A stretch of DNA of 64,000 nucleotides from DUZB01 sp963747555 (GCA_963747555.1 CAVVFZ010000021.1:1-64000); one strand, 5' to 3'. Counted from the first letter of the stretch, positions 35,770-45,791 are shown. Notes: generated by a model from the sequence alone, not told the origin. Program-made: numbers and translations.

Positions 35770-36603
35770 TCAACGCAAAACGCTTCCAATGAAGCATCCC
35801 CCTCCTCCCCCACCGCCGGAATCTTCCCCGCCGGTCACGGGGATATCGGTTTCCACGGCCACGGTGCTGGTTTGCAGGAACTGGGTATAGGGAAAAAACA
35901 TATATTTCCCGCCCTCGAATTCCCTCCCGCAGCAGAAGTCGAGGGGATGATTGAACAGGGAGAACCGGACCTGATCGGCAAATGTATTCAGGCCGTCCCA
36001 GTCCTGCCACAGAGTCGTTTCGCAGTTGTAGACCTGGGTATAGCTTTTGCCGCCTGTTCCTCCGCTGTAATACCCCATAGGGGTAACAATATACCCCACC
36101 TGCTCATAAACATACTCCACAAACCCCACACAGGTGAAATCTCCCGAATCAGGACCTGTCTGCTTCTGAAAGAGGAGATCGTAGCCCTTGCCTACCTGCT
36201 CTTTGGCTACCAATACGAGCTGATCCTTTCTATCCTCGCTCCATTCCGTAACATCGTCATAGTTCACCGGCAGTTTTGCCCCAAGGTAAACAACCCCTTC
36301 ATTCGCTTCATCCACAGAGATAAAATTTTTGGAATCCGTTTCCACAATTCCCTCTGTAACGGCGTGAATAATGCGGAGATCCCCGATATAAAGACCCGTA
36401 TGGCCCGATTTCAGTTCACCGAGAACGGCTTGCAGCACGGAACAGGGCAGTTCCAGCTGGTCCGTTTTGCCGTAGATGATGCCGTCGGCGCTGGTGCGAT
36501 AGAGTAGGGCCCCCTTTTCGAGGGCGTCCGATTCCGTACCCCAAAAAAGCACCACGAAAAGCAAGAGAACAAAAAAGCCGGCTCTAAAAGAAATTTTTTT
36601 CAT
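35770..36603 (-). CDS. YiiX/NlpC-P60-like cysteine peptidase with Gly-rich Cys C-terminus
   Basis: 277 aa. Exported (signal peptide 1-27) permuted papain-type hydrolase of the YiiX/YebB group: the catalytic His lies in SGHTGLYIGDLRIIHAVTEG and the Cys in DFTCVGFVEYVYEQVG. Family members cleave peptidoglycan peptides or lipids. The last 20 residues are a run of glycines, then CFIGSVLR, resembling the CFI-box C-terminal module found on many exported proteins, usually CFIATAAYG. It overlaps the HEAT gene upstream by 4 bases (ATGA), so the two are coupled. Confidence 0.7.
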   Translation of the reverse strand: MKKISFRAGFFVLLLFVVLFWGTESDALEKGALLYRTSADGIIYGKTDQLELPCSVLQAVLGELKSGHTGLYIGDLRIIHAVTEGIVETDSKNFISVDEANEGVVYLGAKLPVNYDDVTEWSEDRKDQLVLVAKEQVGKGYDLLFQKQTGPDSGDFTCVGFVEYVYEQVGYIVTPMGYYSGGTGGKSYTQVYNCETTLWQDWDGLNTFADQVRFSLFNHPLDFCCGREFEGGKYMFFPYTQFLQTSTVAVETDIPVTGGEDSGGGGGGGCFIGSVLR

Positions 36604-37358
36604 TGCAAAATTCCTTTCACCGTCTTGCGAACCAACGGAGAGGCATCGTTCAATGCGGGCGCCATGGTGGAACGTGCATCCGGGCTCAAAGGTTTAAATT
36701 TTTCAAGCGTAAGGGCGGCATTCCACCGGACCAGGGAAGACTGGTCGGACAGGAGCGACTGAATAAGGGCATTACGGGCCACCGTGCTCTTTGTTCCTCC
36801 CAGGGCCCGAACCATTTCAGCGCGAACCATCCGGTCCTGCTCCTCCTTCAGCCGGGTGACAAGCAGCGTCACGGACTTATCCGTTCCAATATGCCCGATT
36901 GCCTGGGAAGCCTTGAACCGAATCATTTCGCTCGGATCCGAAAGAGCAGCGGAAAGGAAAAGGAGGGATTCCTCCGCCCGCATGCGGCCCAGTGAAAAAA
37001 GGATCGTATACCTGAGATTTTCTCCAGTGCCCGTTTCGCCGTACACCTGTTCAAAAGCGGAAATGACCTGCGGCCTTCCCTGTTCGAGGTCCGCCAGCCC
37101 CCTGACGGCCCCACACCGGATCCCCTCACTTTCCTCCTTGTTCATCAAAATGGCCAACAACGGTTTCAGGGCTTGCTCCTCTCCGGATGACCCTAAGTAT
37201 TGAATCGCCACCATGCGCTCTCTCAAGCTGTTTTCGGAATTCTCCGCAATGGAGAGATTTCTTGAGAATTCAGATTCGGCGGCAAGGACGGAAGCGGTCA
37301 TTTGAAAAAAGATGCAAAAAATCCACAAAAACAATCGTCCCGGTGCAATTTTCATCAT
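36600..37358 (-). CDS. Periplasmic HEAT-repeat protein
   Basis: 252 aa. Signal peptide (about 1-26) and five or six HEAT/PBS-lyase-type repeats, each with the pattern VRxxAAxAL (for example GIRCGAVRGLADLEQG, MIRFKASQAIGHIGT, MVRAEMVRALGGTKS, LVRWNAALTLEKFKP). HEAT solenoids bind proteins. It has GGGAGG before the ATG and overlaps the YiiX-like gene. It is the first gene of the minus-strand envelope operon and divergent from the FlgT-like gene. Confidence 0.8.
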   Translation of the reverse strand: MMKIAPGRLFLWIFCIFFQMTASVLAAESEFSRNLSIAENSENSLRERMVAIQYLGSSGEEQALKPLLAILMNKEESEGIRCGAVRGLADLEQGRPQVISAFEQVYGETGTGENLRYTILFSLGRMRAEESLLFLSAALSDPSEMIRFKASQAIGHIGTDKSVTLLVTRLKEEQDRMVRAEMVRALGGTKSTVARNALIQSLLSDQSSLVRWNAALTLEKFKPLSPDARSTMAPALNDASPLVRKTVKGILQ

Positions 37359-37437
37359 TTTCCTCCCCTGTTTGTCTCATCTACATTTAATTTATTTAAA
37401 AATACAGAAAATTTGCGACAATGACAATAGATTTTCT

Positions 37438-37466
37438 TTGACAATTAAAAACCCCATTGATAGTAT
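37438..37466 (+). promoter_or_regulatory. Sigma-70-like promoter of the plus-strand envelope operon
   Basis: TTGACA (37438-37443), 17-base spacer, TAGTAT (37461-37466). The leader to the start at 37684 would be about 210 bases; within it TATAAT at 37494-37499 could mark a second start. I see no gene or clear hairpin in the leader. Confidence 0.6.
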
Positions 37467-37683
37467 TTTTCGATCTTGCCATCTACTGCGCACCCTATAA
37501 TATACGGGCCGAGGCGACAATGACAAACCCCTGCCAGAACATGATCGCCCTGAAGCAGGAGAAGGAAGAAGGAGCATATTCCTCAAGGCTGCCATCCAGG
37601 CAACCTTCAACAGTAATCCATCCAATACAACCGCTTAATATATTTCAATTGCAACCGTATTTTTTAAGGAAAGGAGTAAACAA

Positions 37684-38841
37684 ATGGGACGTAAACGAAG
37701 AGGAGTCTTTTCTCTGTTTACCGGCATTATGGTGCTAACGTTATTTTCGATGGCGGCCGGGGCCATGGAAACAACCGCCGTCGGAGAGGGACAGACCAGG
37801 CAGGAGGCTATTAATAACGGCATCCGGGTGGCCGTTGAACAGGCGCTGGGGACCCTCGTAAAATCGGACACGCAGGTCAGTCAGGGAAAACTGATCTGGG
37901 ACAGGATTGCCTCCGCCAGTGCCGGCTATGTTAAAAAATACGACGTCCTTGCGGAAGGAAAAGACCCTGTCTCCGATGTTTACAAGGTTAAGTTATTGGT
38001 GACATTGGACGACCCCAAGTTGAAAAGCGCCGTAGACCAATTCATGGAGGATTCAAGGGCACAGAGGAATTTCCAGGAAACCCGTTTTGACGAAAGAAAG
38101 ATCGTCGTGGTCTATCAGCCGCGAACCGGTTTTGATCTCCCCGCCAACTCTAAAGGTGTCCAGACCGTCATGGACCTGATCCAGGACAAACTGGCGGGTT
38201 ACGGATTCAGGGTCTTTCTGGCCGACCAGGTTACACGCATCAAGGAAAAAACGGCGGAAATGGTCGGTGATGAAGAGACAGCCATCAATCTCGCGAGGCA
38301 GGAAGCGGCGGAAGCGGCTGTAACCGTCAGCTTTGATGCCGCAAAAAAACCCACTTCCGACGGGTACAATCTCATCCTGTGCACCCTGACCTTGAAAGCG
38401 TTTGACACATCCACGGGGGAGCTTTTCGCCAATGTACAGGATCGTGACAAGACGATTGCCAGAGGGGGGGAATACGGAATCGAAGATGGCGTGGCCCGGG
38501 CGGCCATCAAGGTCGGCCCCAGAACCGTAGAGAGGCTGACCAAAAAGATCGTAGAGCGATTCAGCACCAACAGGGCTAAATTTGTCACCCTCATTTTCCG
38601 GAACGTCTCGGTTGCCAACCAGGATAAAATGGAAGGAATCCTTGATACTATAGGGTGGAGATACCGCGTAAGCCGGCAGACCGGAAATTACATGGAGCTT
38701 GAAATCTTCAGCGAAGCAGATCCCACATCCGTCCGGAAAGTCGTCCGTTCGGAGATCAACAAGGCCGGTCTCCCTTTAAAACCCGGTGAAATGATCGGAA
38801 GCCGCGTCATTTTTGACGGGAAAGAAACGGGAGGATATTAA
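37684..38841 (+). CDS. Exported FlgT-like protein
   Basis: 385 aa. Signal peptide (to about AAGA, residue 27). The N-terminal part (VGEGQTRQEAINNGIRVAVEQALGTLV, then YDVLAEGKDPVSDVYKVKLLVTLD) resembles the FlgT N-terminal domain; the middle and C-terminal parts resemble its CsgG-like middle fold (IVVVYQPRTGFDL, later GLPLKPGEMIGSRVIF). FlgT belongs to the flagellar H-ring, but no flagellar genes are near, so this is probably a paralogous outer-membrane assembly protein. AAGGAAAGGAG precedes the ATG. The next gene starts 1 base after its stop. Confidence 0.65.
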   Translation: MGRKRRGVFSLFTGIMVLTLFSMAAGAMETTAVGEGQTRQEAINNGIRVAVEQALGTLVKSDTQVSQGKLIWDRIASASAGYVKKYDVLAEGKDPVSDVYKVKLLVTLDDPKLKSAVDQFMEDSRAQRNFQETRFDERKIVVVYQPRTGFDLPANSKGVQTVMDLIQDKLAGYGFRVFLADQVTRIKEKTAEMVGDEETAINLARQEAAEAAVTVSFDAAKKPTSDGYNLILCTLTLKAFDTSTGELFANVQDRDKTIARGGEYGIEDGVARAAIKVGPRTVERLTKKIVERFSTNRAKFVTLIFRNVSVANQDKMEGILDTIGWRYRVSRQTGNYMELEIFSEADPTSVRKVVRSEINKAGLPLKPGEMIGSRVIFDGKETGGY

Positions 38842-38842
38842 C

Positions 38843-39808
38843 ATGAGACGAAGCACCTGTATTGCTATCGGACTCCTTGCCCTTTTTCTGGCTGCCTGCG
38901 CGGGAATAAAGCCTTCCACCAAAGGTGCTCTCGTAAACGTATACAGGCCCAACCCGGTAAAGGAGGGGATTGTCTGCTCAACCGAAGGGGAGAAAGGGAT
39001 TGCCTACATGTACGTGGGGGCAGAAACCATTAGCGGAAAAGTCGGGAAAGAAGACAAGCGGATCATCGCCCAGTATGCGCGATCCGTTCTTGGTCAGACT
39101 AACTTCATCAGCCCCATTTCCGTCCCGGCAATGAGCGGTGAATATCCTGATCTGAGCATTCGGGTGCACGAATTTACCGTCAAAACCGGAACGCTGGATA
39201 ATCGAGTGAAGATGGACGGCGTCTTTCAGGCCAGTTTTTCCATTCGACAAGCCGGGATGCTGGAATGTTCCACCAGCGACCCGATCCTCATAGAAAAGCA
39301 CTACGAAATGCCCGTTTACAAAAGGGAAAAGCTTCCGTCCACTCTGAAAGTGAAGGAATCGATGGTAAGGGAGGCCATAAGCCGTGTGGTGAGCCAGTTT
39401 GTTCCCGTAAAATCGAGTGTGCTGAGACCGGTCAAGACGGGAGGCGGAGACGTCGCTGAAAAGGCCGCGCAGATGATCGACTCGGGCAATTGCCGCGGCG
39501 GATATGAAATGGCGAAACCGGCTGCAAGCGCCGCCGATTGCCGGGATGCGGATCTGCTCTACAACGCCGGCGTCGCCGTAGAGTGCATGGCCTGGTCCAT
39601 AGCCCAGGATCAAAAGACGCAGGAGAAATATCTGGCCGCAGCAGGGGGCTATTATCGAAAGGCCGCCATGCTCAAACCTGAAGATTCGGACATGCAGAAA
39701 GCCATGAACGAAGTACTGTATGAACTGGACACATTCTTCGCGTCTTTTAAGCGGCAGAAAACCACGGGCAAGACACTGGATCAATATAAGGCCCCTACGG
39801 GATATTAG
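38843..39808 (+). CDS. Lipoprotein of unknown function
   Basis: 321 aa. Lipobox LFLAAC (Cys about 19). Body: an alpha/beta domain (YPDLSIRVHEFTVKTGT, HYEMPVYKREKLPST), then a C-terminal helical part with a TPR-like stretch (DADLLYNAGVAVECMAWS, YYRKAAMLKPEDSDMQKAMNEVLYELD). GGAGG before ATG 38843. I do not recognise a named family. Its position right after the FlgT-like gene suggests one complex. Confidence 0.65.
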   Translation: MRRSTCIAIGLLALFLAACAGIKPSTKGALVNVYRPNPVKEGIVCSTEGEKGIAYMYVGAETISGKVGKEDKRIIAQYARSVLGQTNFISPISVPAMSGEYPDLSIRVHEFTVKTGTLDNRVKMDGVFQASFSIRQAGMLECSTSDPILIEKHYEMPVYKREKLPSTLKVKESMVREAISRVVSQFVPVKSSVLRPVKTGGGDVAEKAAQMIDSGNCRGGYEMAKPAASAADCRDADLLYNAGVAVECMAWSIAQDQKTQEKYLAAAGGYYRKAAMLKPEDSDMQKAMNEVLYELDTFFASFKRQKTTGKTLDQYKAPTGY

Positions 39809-39895
39809 GCGGTCAGGTTGGCAGTAATCTGGGATTTTGGATCTAATCCAGTTGGAGTTCATTCCTTATTGAATGAGCTCCGAGGATAACTCACC

Positions 39896-41218
39896 ATGAG
39901 AAAAATAGCGTTGATCCTGTGTCTTCTTTTTATCCTGCCTGGATGCATGAAGGCCATCGAAATGGCAACCGGTCTTGAATTGACCAAGCACCTGAACCCG
40001 GTCATGGAACTGGAGATGGATCTGGTTTTTTTGGACGAAATTGCCGCTTTCACCAAGCTCAACCAAATTATCCTGAAAAGGGTTCCCATCTCTCTGGATG
40101 ATCCCTGGCCGGAACTCTTGAACCATTACTCCAGCAGTCCTTCAGGGCAGGAAACGAAGGCCAGAGAGCAATATGATGTCTGTCTCAAAACGCTGCTGAA
40201 AGACGATTTCTATTTCTTCAGGACATACAATACCGCACTTTATTTCAACATGTTGGGGGCTGGAAGTACCGCAGCCCTGCTGGCCAAGGCAATTATTACC
40301 TCAAGAGACTTGCTCGTCATAGAAGCGGCAAAAGGGTTGGGCATCCGTTTCGAACATGCCAAATCGGTGCTCAGCTATTATCCCTTTGGTTGCAAATGTG
40401 ACTATTACAGTAGAAAATTTGATACTCCGCGGCGGGGTTCCTTGGAATGCCGTAAAATTCGTAAAAAGAAGAAATGCCTTTTTTTCAACCTTCCCACGGA
40501 ACAAATGCTCTATCGATACCTTTTTTCCAAAGGCGGCCTGAACTCCTGGGAAGACCTCCAAATCGATATGGACTGCCTCCATATCGTGGAAGGGGAGAGG
40601 CTTGGCTCGTTCAAGGAAGTCTTTTACTCCCTTCTTCCGGATCACCTGCGAAGCAGAATTAAAACCGTGGATAATGAAGTAAATGATGCGGTTGCGGAAC
40701 TGGCATCCACAGAGGCAAGGTTGAAAGAAAAAGGCCTGAGAGACGCTGAGGTGCGGGCTCTTAACAAAAAGGAGGAAGTGCTTAACAAGCAGATCCGGAA
40801 TCAATCCACCATACAGGATAAGCTCTATAAAGAGGCTGTTTCCACCCTGGAGGTCACCCCGGAAAGGGTTTACAAAGCCAAAAAGCTGCTGCAGGTCACC
40901 CGGTTTATCAGCTCTAATTTCTCGCAGATTTCGGCGGCCATGTCCGCTATGACCATCAAACTGACGGATGATATGATGTCCTTCTCCGGCCTTGGACAGA
41001 ACCAGATCGCAAACAGTATAATCTACATGACCACCCAGGGTATTGCCACCGGCTCCAGGGCTCAAGTGAAAAAAAGGGCGGAACTCCTGGGAAAGCGCAT
41101 TATCAGCCTTCCCGTAAACTACGTGCACATCTGGAGTTACGCCATATCACAGAAATCGGAGGTAAACAACTATATGAATTATTTGGAAGCCCTGGCGGCA
41201 ATGGAACGAAAATTGTAG
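39896..41218 (+). CDS. Lipoprotein with coiled-coil region, unknown function
   Basis: 440 aa. Lipobox LPGC (Cys 17). Mostly helical: an N-terminal domain including CKCDYYSRKFDTPRRGS and KKKKCLFFNLPTEQ (four cysteines in about 30 residues), a coiled coil (about 250-320, NEVNDAVAELASTEARLKEK) and a C-terminal helical region ending with YLEALAAMERKL. No family recognised. The cysteines could form disulfides in the periplasm. Confidence 0.65.
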   Translation: MRKIALILCLLFILPGCMKAIEMATGLELTKHLNPVMELEMDLVFLDEIAAFTKLNQIILKRVPISLDDPWPELLNHYSSSPSGQETKAREQYDVCLKTLLKDDFYFFRTYNTALYFNMLGAGSTAALLAKAIITSRDLLVIEAAKGLGIRFEHAKSVLSYYPFGCKCDYYSRKFDTPRRGSLECRKIRKKKKCLFFNLPTEQMLYRYLFSKGGLNSWEDLQIDMDCLHIVEGERLGSFKEVFYSLLPDHLRSRIKTVDNEVNDAVAELASTEARLKEKGLRDAEVRALNKKEEVLNKQIRNQSTIQDKLYKEAVSTLEVTPERVYKAKKLLQVTRFISSNFSQISAAMSAMTIKLTDDMMSFSGLGQNQIANSIIYMTTQGIATGSRAQVKKRAELLGKRIISLPVNYVHIWSYAISQKSEVNNYMNYLEALAAMERKL

Positions 41219-41295
41219 GTTTAAAAGAAGTTATTAGCTATCAGCCTTATATTTTCATTTTGGACCTTAAAAATATCGTAAGAGGGAGGAAGATC

Positions 41296-42498
41296 ATGAA
41301 AAGATTTCTGGTATATTTTTTTGTAGCAAGTCTGGTATGGGCCGCCGGCGGCTGCGCGAAAAAGCACGTCACCCCGATGTCCGAAGAAGACAACCCCGCA
41401 CATCATTATCTGATGGGCATGGATCTTGTGGAAAAGGGTGATTTGTCGGAAGCAGCCGTTCGCTTCAACAGGGCAACAGCGCTGCAACCGGATTATGCCC
41501 CCGCAATGGCCGGGTTGGCTCTGGTGTCCGCTCTCAGAACCGAGGCGGAAAAGGACAAGGAACATCAGGCAGTGGAGCTGGAAAGGGCCTTGGATCAGTT
41601 GGATAAAGCGCAAGACAAGGCGGAAGGAGACTCTCAGAAATTCGCCGTGCTTGTCACCGGTATTCGGGTGTATATGCATGCCCGGCCGAAGAACTGGATC
41701 GAAAAGGCGGAAAAACAGTACAAGAAAGCCCTTAAGCTTTCCAAAATCAAAATAGAGGAGCTGCCCTATTACCAAGGGATGGAGGCCGCCCACTATTTCA
41801 TGGGTGCCGCCTATTTCAGTGCCCTGCAATTTCAGGATGCTGAAAACGCCCTGGGAAAAGTCCTCGCATCCGCCCCGGGCCGCTGGCATGACAAGGCCAA
41901 CGCCCTTTACAAGAGGCTCCAGAAGATTATCCGGGCTTCCGCCAATTTCACGCTCACGGGCGTAGCCAAGAAAATTGCCGTAAAAAACGAAGTGAGCCGG
42001 GCTGATGTGGCCGCCCTGCTTGTGGATGAGCTGCATCTGGACAAGCTGATGGCAGGACGTATCCCTGTACCCTTAAAGGAAGAGGAACCTCCTTTCGTGC
42101 CGGCTGACATCCAGAATAACCTGTTTAAACCCGAAATACTCATTGCACTCAAATGGGGGCTGAGGGGGCTTGAACCGGCATACGACAAGACTTCCCGGGC
42201 CTACCTTTTCTATCCCGACAAACCCGTAACGAGAAAAGAACTGGCCTTTGTTCTGGAAGACGTCCTGATAAAGATCACCGGGGAAAAGGATCTGGCCACA
42301 CGATATTTCGGACAGAAAAACTCTCCCTATCCCGATGTCCCCCCCACGGAAGCCTGCTTCAATGCAGTGATGAACGTGGTGAGCAGGGGTCTCATGGAGC
42401 CGGATCTTTCCGGCGCTTTTAGGCCGAACGATTACGTGGACGGTGCGGAGTTGATTTTGGCGGTCACGCGACTTAGAAATGTCATGAATATTCATTAG
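41296..42498 (+). CDS. TPR lipoprotein with SLH-like C-terminal region
   Basis: 400 aa. Signal ending WAAGGC (lipobox, Cys about 20). TPR helices: YLMGMDLVEKGDLSEAAVRFNRATALQPDYAPAMAGLA, and YFMGAAYFSALQFQDAENALGKVLASAP. The C-terminal half has SLH-like pieces (VSRADVAALLVDELH, PVTRKELAFVLEDVLIK, YPDVPPTEACFNAVMNVVSRGLMEPDLSGAFRPNDYVDGAELILAVTRL), which in other proteins bind the cell-wall surface. GGGAGG before ATG 41296 decides the start. Confidence 0.75.
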   Translation: MKRFLVYFFVASLVWAAGGCAKKHVTPMSEEDNPAHHYLMGMDLVEKGDLSEAAVRFNRATALQPDYAPAMAGLALVSALRTEAEKDKEHQAVELERALDQLDKAQDKAEGDSQKFAVLVTGIRVYMHARPKNWIEKAEKQYKKALKLSKIKIEELPYYQGMEAAHYFMGAAYFSALQFQDAENALGKVLASAPGRWHDKANALYKRLQKIIRASANFTLTGVAKKIAVKNEVSRADVAALLVDELHLDKLMAGRIPVPLKEEEPPFVPADIQNNLFKPEILIALKWGLRGLEPAYDKTSRAYLFYPDKPVTRKELAFVLEDVLIKITGEKDLATRYFGQKNSPYPDVPPTEACFNAVMNVVSRGLMEPDLSGAFRPNDYVDGAELILAVTRLRNVMNIH

Positions 42499-42516
42499 AT
42501 AATGAGGAGGTTTGTC

Positions 42517-43476
42517 ATGAAAAGAATAATATCGCTTGTTTCGTTTATAGTTCTTCTATTTTTTCTGGGCGCAGGGGCCTGGGCCGAGGACGTATGGCAA
42601 AGCGTAAAAGACCCGATAAAGATTTTTGAAGAGGGATACATCCAAGTCACAGGCGTTTCTGAAGAAGGCCAGAGCCGATACGGCGCCGTAAGGGCCGCAA
42701 CGGTCGTCGCCCAGCGCGATCTTTTGGAAATTCTTGAAGGACTCCGCCTTTACGGAGAGACAACTGTAAAAAACGGCATGCTCCAGTCGGATGAAATTCG
42801 AACCACGATACAGGGATTCCTGAAAGGGGCGATCAAATGTGGAGAGAAATTCAACAGGGAGAGCGGGTATGCGGAAGTCTGCATGAGGCTGTACATTCGG
42901 GGAAAGGGAGGATTGTACGATGTGATTCTGCCCCTCATCAAAGAAAACAAGCTGGAACCCGTAAAAAAGACCTATTATGAACCCAAATTAATTCCCAAAG
43001 TGATGTCGGAACCGTCTGCCCAGGCACAAAAGCAGCCCGAACCGGTACAGCAGCAAGAAACAAAACCGGTTGAGGAAGTCAAAGGGGAGCAGCCTGCAGC
43101 CAAGCCCCTGGTGGTAGCGCCTTCGGAAATCGTCAAGCCCTTCGATGGCCTGATCGTGGATGTTCGGGACTTTCAATTCCGTCCCGCCCTCGTAAACACC
43201 ATCCTCACGGAAAACGACGAGATCGTATTTGATCCCGCGAAAATCCTGAGCACTGTCCTGGTGGAAAGGGGATGCGGCGGTTTTACCACGGATCCGGGAA
43301 AGGCGGAGGCGCTTCTGGGAAGCTGGGGAAGTAAAAATCCGATGACGCTGAAATGCATTGGCGTCGTAAAAATGACCAATGCCAAAATCAGCGTTGACGA
43401 TGCCGCCGCCGTTTATGTCAACGACAAAAACAGTCATCTTCTGGCCCAGGCCAAAGTGGTCTTTCTGCTTAAATAA
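42517..43476 (+). CDS. LPP20-like exported protein
   Basis: 319 aa. Signal peptide (to GAWA, about 24). Residues about 30-150 resemble the LPP20 domain (GYIQVTGVSEEGQSRYGAVRAATVVAQRDLLEIL, then AKCGEKF-like segment and YAEVCMRLYI). A Pro/Gln/Glu-rich linker (about 170-200) leads to a C-terminal domain with FDGLIVDVRDFQFRPAL. AGGAGG (42504-42509) decides the ATG at 42517. Located between the TPR lipoprotein and the AsmA-like gene. Confidence 0.65.
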   Translation: MKRIISLVSFIVLLFFLGAGAWAEDVWQSVKDPIKIFEEGYIQVTGVSEEGQSRYGAVRAATVVAQRDLLEILEGLRLYGETTVKNGMLQSDEIRTTIQGFLKGAIKCGEKFNRESGYAEVCMRLYIRGKGGLYDVILPLIKENKLEPVKKTYYEPKLIPKVMSEPSAQAQKQPEPVQQQETKPVEEVKGEQPAAKPLVVAPSEIVKPFDGLIVDVRDFQFRPALVNTILTENDEIVFDPAKILSTVLVERGCGGFTTDPGKAEALLGSWGSKNPMTLKCIGVVKMTNAKISVDDAAAVYVNDKNSHLLAQAKVVFLLK

Positions 43477-43572
43477 CGAAGTTCGTACGGAAAACAGACC
43501 ACATGCTCCTTCCTTCCTTTCACGCAACTGTTCTTCGGTGGGAAAAGGGGGGAAGGAAGAAGAGGTTGAGAA

Positions 43573-45789
43573 ATGAGAAAGAAGCTGCTCATCATACTGG
43601 GCTCCTCGGTGCTGGCCTTCGCAATCATAGTCTTTGGGGCCGGACTCTATATCAACAGTCACATCGATGAAATCGCCCGGGAACAATTAGGCGCCGGAAT
43701 TCAGTTCGACCATGTGGCGTTTCATTACTCCCCGATGCCCACCGTTGTCATCACGAATCTCAAAATTGACAAGGGAGACAACAGAGTAACGATCCCGTCA
43801 CTCAAACTCTATCCGGACCTTGTTGAACTTTTATCAGGCCACATCTCCATGAAGAATGTCATCCTGGATCAACCTCTCCTCTATGCCGACCTGAGCACCC
43901 TGACAGCCGGCGGGACGAAATCCGCCGATAGGGAAATCCTGACGACCGGTTCCATCCCGGCACAGATGGTGGCAGGCCTTGTGGTAAATGCCGGGAAGAT
44001 GTTCCTGAAAGCCCGCGATGCCTCGGTGCAGCCCGTTACCTTCGCTTTAGCCATGGAAGAAGTAAAAAAGAAGGAGCAGAGCATTTCGGTAAAGCTCCAG
44101 AAGTTCAGCATTGAGGAAATAGGGCTGAATTTTGTTGGAGATATCTCCATTGCATCCATTTCTCCCCTCAAAATAAAAGTGGAAGCCCCGGCAGCCGCCA
44201 TTAATCCGGAGGCCGTGAAAGATTTTCTTGTCAAGTTCGGGTTCATTCAGGAGGAGATCAGCCATGAAATTCCCGCTGTTCGGAGCGTAGATGCCAAAGG
44301 GTTGAAACTGGATCTGGATCCCGAGGCGGGAAAGATTTTCTTTTCCTCGGAGACCTTGCTTTTTGACCAGAATCAGATCAAGAATACCACCCTGAACCTG
44401 ACCAAGGACGGCGCCTATGAACTGACCTCCAGCCAAATTCTTTTGAATATGGAAACGGTTTTCCGCTGGGTGCGGGAAAGCCCCAAAGGAAAGAAGGCGC
44501 TGGACGATCTTCTCGTCAAAGCCAAGCTAAAGGATCTGAGCGCCTCAGGCGGCCTTGAACTGTCCGCCCTTACCTTGAAAGGAACCAAAGGCGAAAATGC
44601 ACGGGTGGACGGGTCCTTCGATATCAAGACAACAGGGCTGAAAATACACCTGGTGGCCGACAATGGCAAGGAGCAGGATTTCACCATCAGCCAACTGGAT
44701 ACCAAAGTAACCATCAAGGAGGGAACCCCATCCGTTCAAGTGAATTCCCTTCAGATGGGTTCCGCTGCTGGCGGCACAGGCACTTTAAAAGGGGTCTTTG
44801 CGTTTCCCATGATCCTGAAAGAAGTGGCGTTCGACAGCCGTTTCGTTGCCTTCAGGATTTTCGACACTACCCTCGACCTGAAGGCATCCAAAGAGCGAAA
44901 TAAAGGGTTCTATTTTGATATGGATCTTCAGAACCCTTCCCTGAAAGTAGCTGCAAGGGGCGAACTCCAGTCGCAACCAAATAAAAGCACGGATTTCAGG
45001 GCGCAGCTTGGCGGATTTGAAGATTTTCAATGCCCCCTCGAAAGAACAGCAAAGGGGATGCCGCCTGTCCCATCGGAAAAACCGGCGGAATTCGACTTCA
45101 GTCTGGTGAAGAGCCGGGATTTTTCCGGAGCGGCGTCGGTTAAGGAATTTCGTTACAATGACTTTCCCGCCCTTGAAAATGTGGATATCACGGTCAAGTG
45201 CATGAATGATAAGGCCGTCCTCCAGGGGACCGTCCAGCTCTGCCAGATTCCTCTTACCCTGCAGGCTGTCGTAATGCCGCCGAATTTTATTGCAGCACAG
45301 CTTGAAGGGAAAGGGGCCGGCATCAACCTGACTTCCTTCATCGGCTGCTTTTCCAGGGACCTCCCCCTTTTCCTCAAAGGCAGGCTTTCCATTGCGGCAA
45401 ACCTGTTCTCCGAGGGGAAGAACCCACAGGCCCTCGTGGATTCGCTTCAGGGCGAGGTCATGGTGACTCTCAATCGTTGCACCGTATCCCGCCTGTCGAA
45501 TCTGGATTATCGTCTCTCTTTTCTCCTGGATATCCTGGGAGCGGCGGGAATCAGCTCCTTGAGGGAGGATGCCGTCACCTTTGATAAAGGCATGGCCCGG
45601 GCAAGCCTTTCGAAAGGCCGAATGATCCTGGACAACTTTTCTCTTTCAGGGCCGCTCCTGAGCGCAGAGGGTGCGGGAGAGTTTACCCTGAAGGAAAAAC
45701 GCCTCAAAATTTCGGGACAGGTTCAAACAGCTATGGGGATCACGGAAGGATTCACCATAGACAAGGTTCTGACCAAAAGGGAGACGTAA
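43573..45789 (+). CDS. AsmA-like inner-membrane-anchored protein
   Basis: 738 aa. One N-terminal membrane helix (about 6-28), then a long periplasmic region rich in beta strands. The N-terminal domain (AREQLGAGIQFDHVAFHYSPMPTVVITNLKIDK) and the C-terminal part (KGRLSIAANLFSEGKNPQALVDSLQGEVMVTLNRCTVSRL, then GPLLSAEGAGEFTLKEKRLKISGQV) fit the AsmA/YhdP/TamB superfamily, which bridges the periplasm and transports phospholipid. This fits a role in building the outer-membrane machine of this locus. Stop is 2 bases before the next start. Confidence 0.75.
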   Translation: MRKKLLIILGSSVLAFAIIVFGAGLYINSHIDEIAREQLGAGIQFDHVAFHYSPMPTVVITNLKIDKGDNRVTIPSLKLYPDLVELLSGHISMKNVILDQPLLYADLSTLTAGGTKSADREILTTGSIPAQMVAGLVVNAGKMFLKARDASVQPVTFALAMEEVKKKEQSISVKLQKFSIEEIGLNFVGDISIASISPLKIKVEAPAAAINPEAVKDFLVKFGFIQEEISHEIPAVRSVDAKGLKLDLDPEAGKIFFSSETLLFDQNQIKNTTLNLTKDGAYELTSSQILLNMETVFRWVRESPKGKKALDDLLVKAKLKDLSASGGLELSALTLKGTKGENARVDGSFDIKTTGLKIHLVADNGKEQDFTISQLDTKVTIKEGTPSVQVNSLQMGSAAGGTGTLKGVFAFPMILKEVAFDSRFVAFRIFDTTLDLKASKERNKGFYFDMDLQNPSLKVAARGELQSQPNKSTDFRAQLGGFEDFQCPLERTAKGMPPVPSEKPAEFDFSLVKSRDFSGAASVKEFRYNDFPALENVDITVKCMNDKAVLQGTVQLCQIPLTLQAVVMPPNFIAAQLEGKGAGINLTSFIGCFSRDLPLFLKGRLSIAANLFSEGKNPQALVDSLQGEVMVTLNRCTVSRLSNLDYRLSFLLDILGAAGISSLREDAVTFDKGMARASLSKGRMILDNFSLSGPLLSAEGAGEFTLKEKRLKISGQVQTAMGITEGFTIDKVLTKRET

Positions 45790-45791
45790 TC

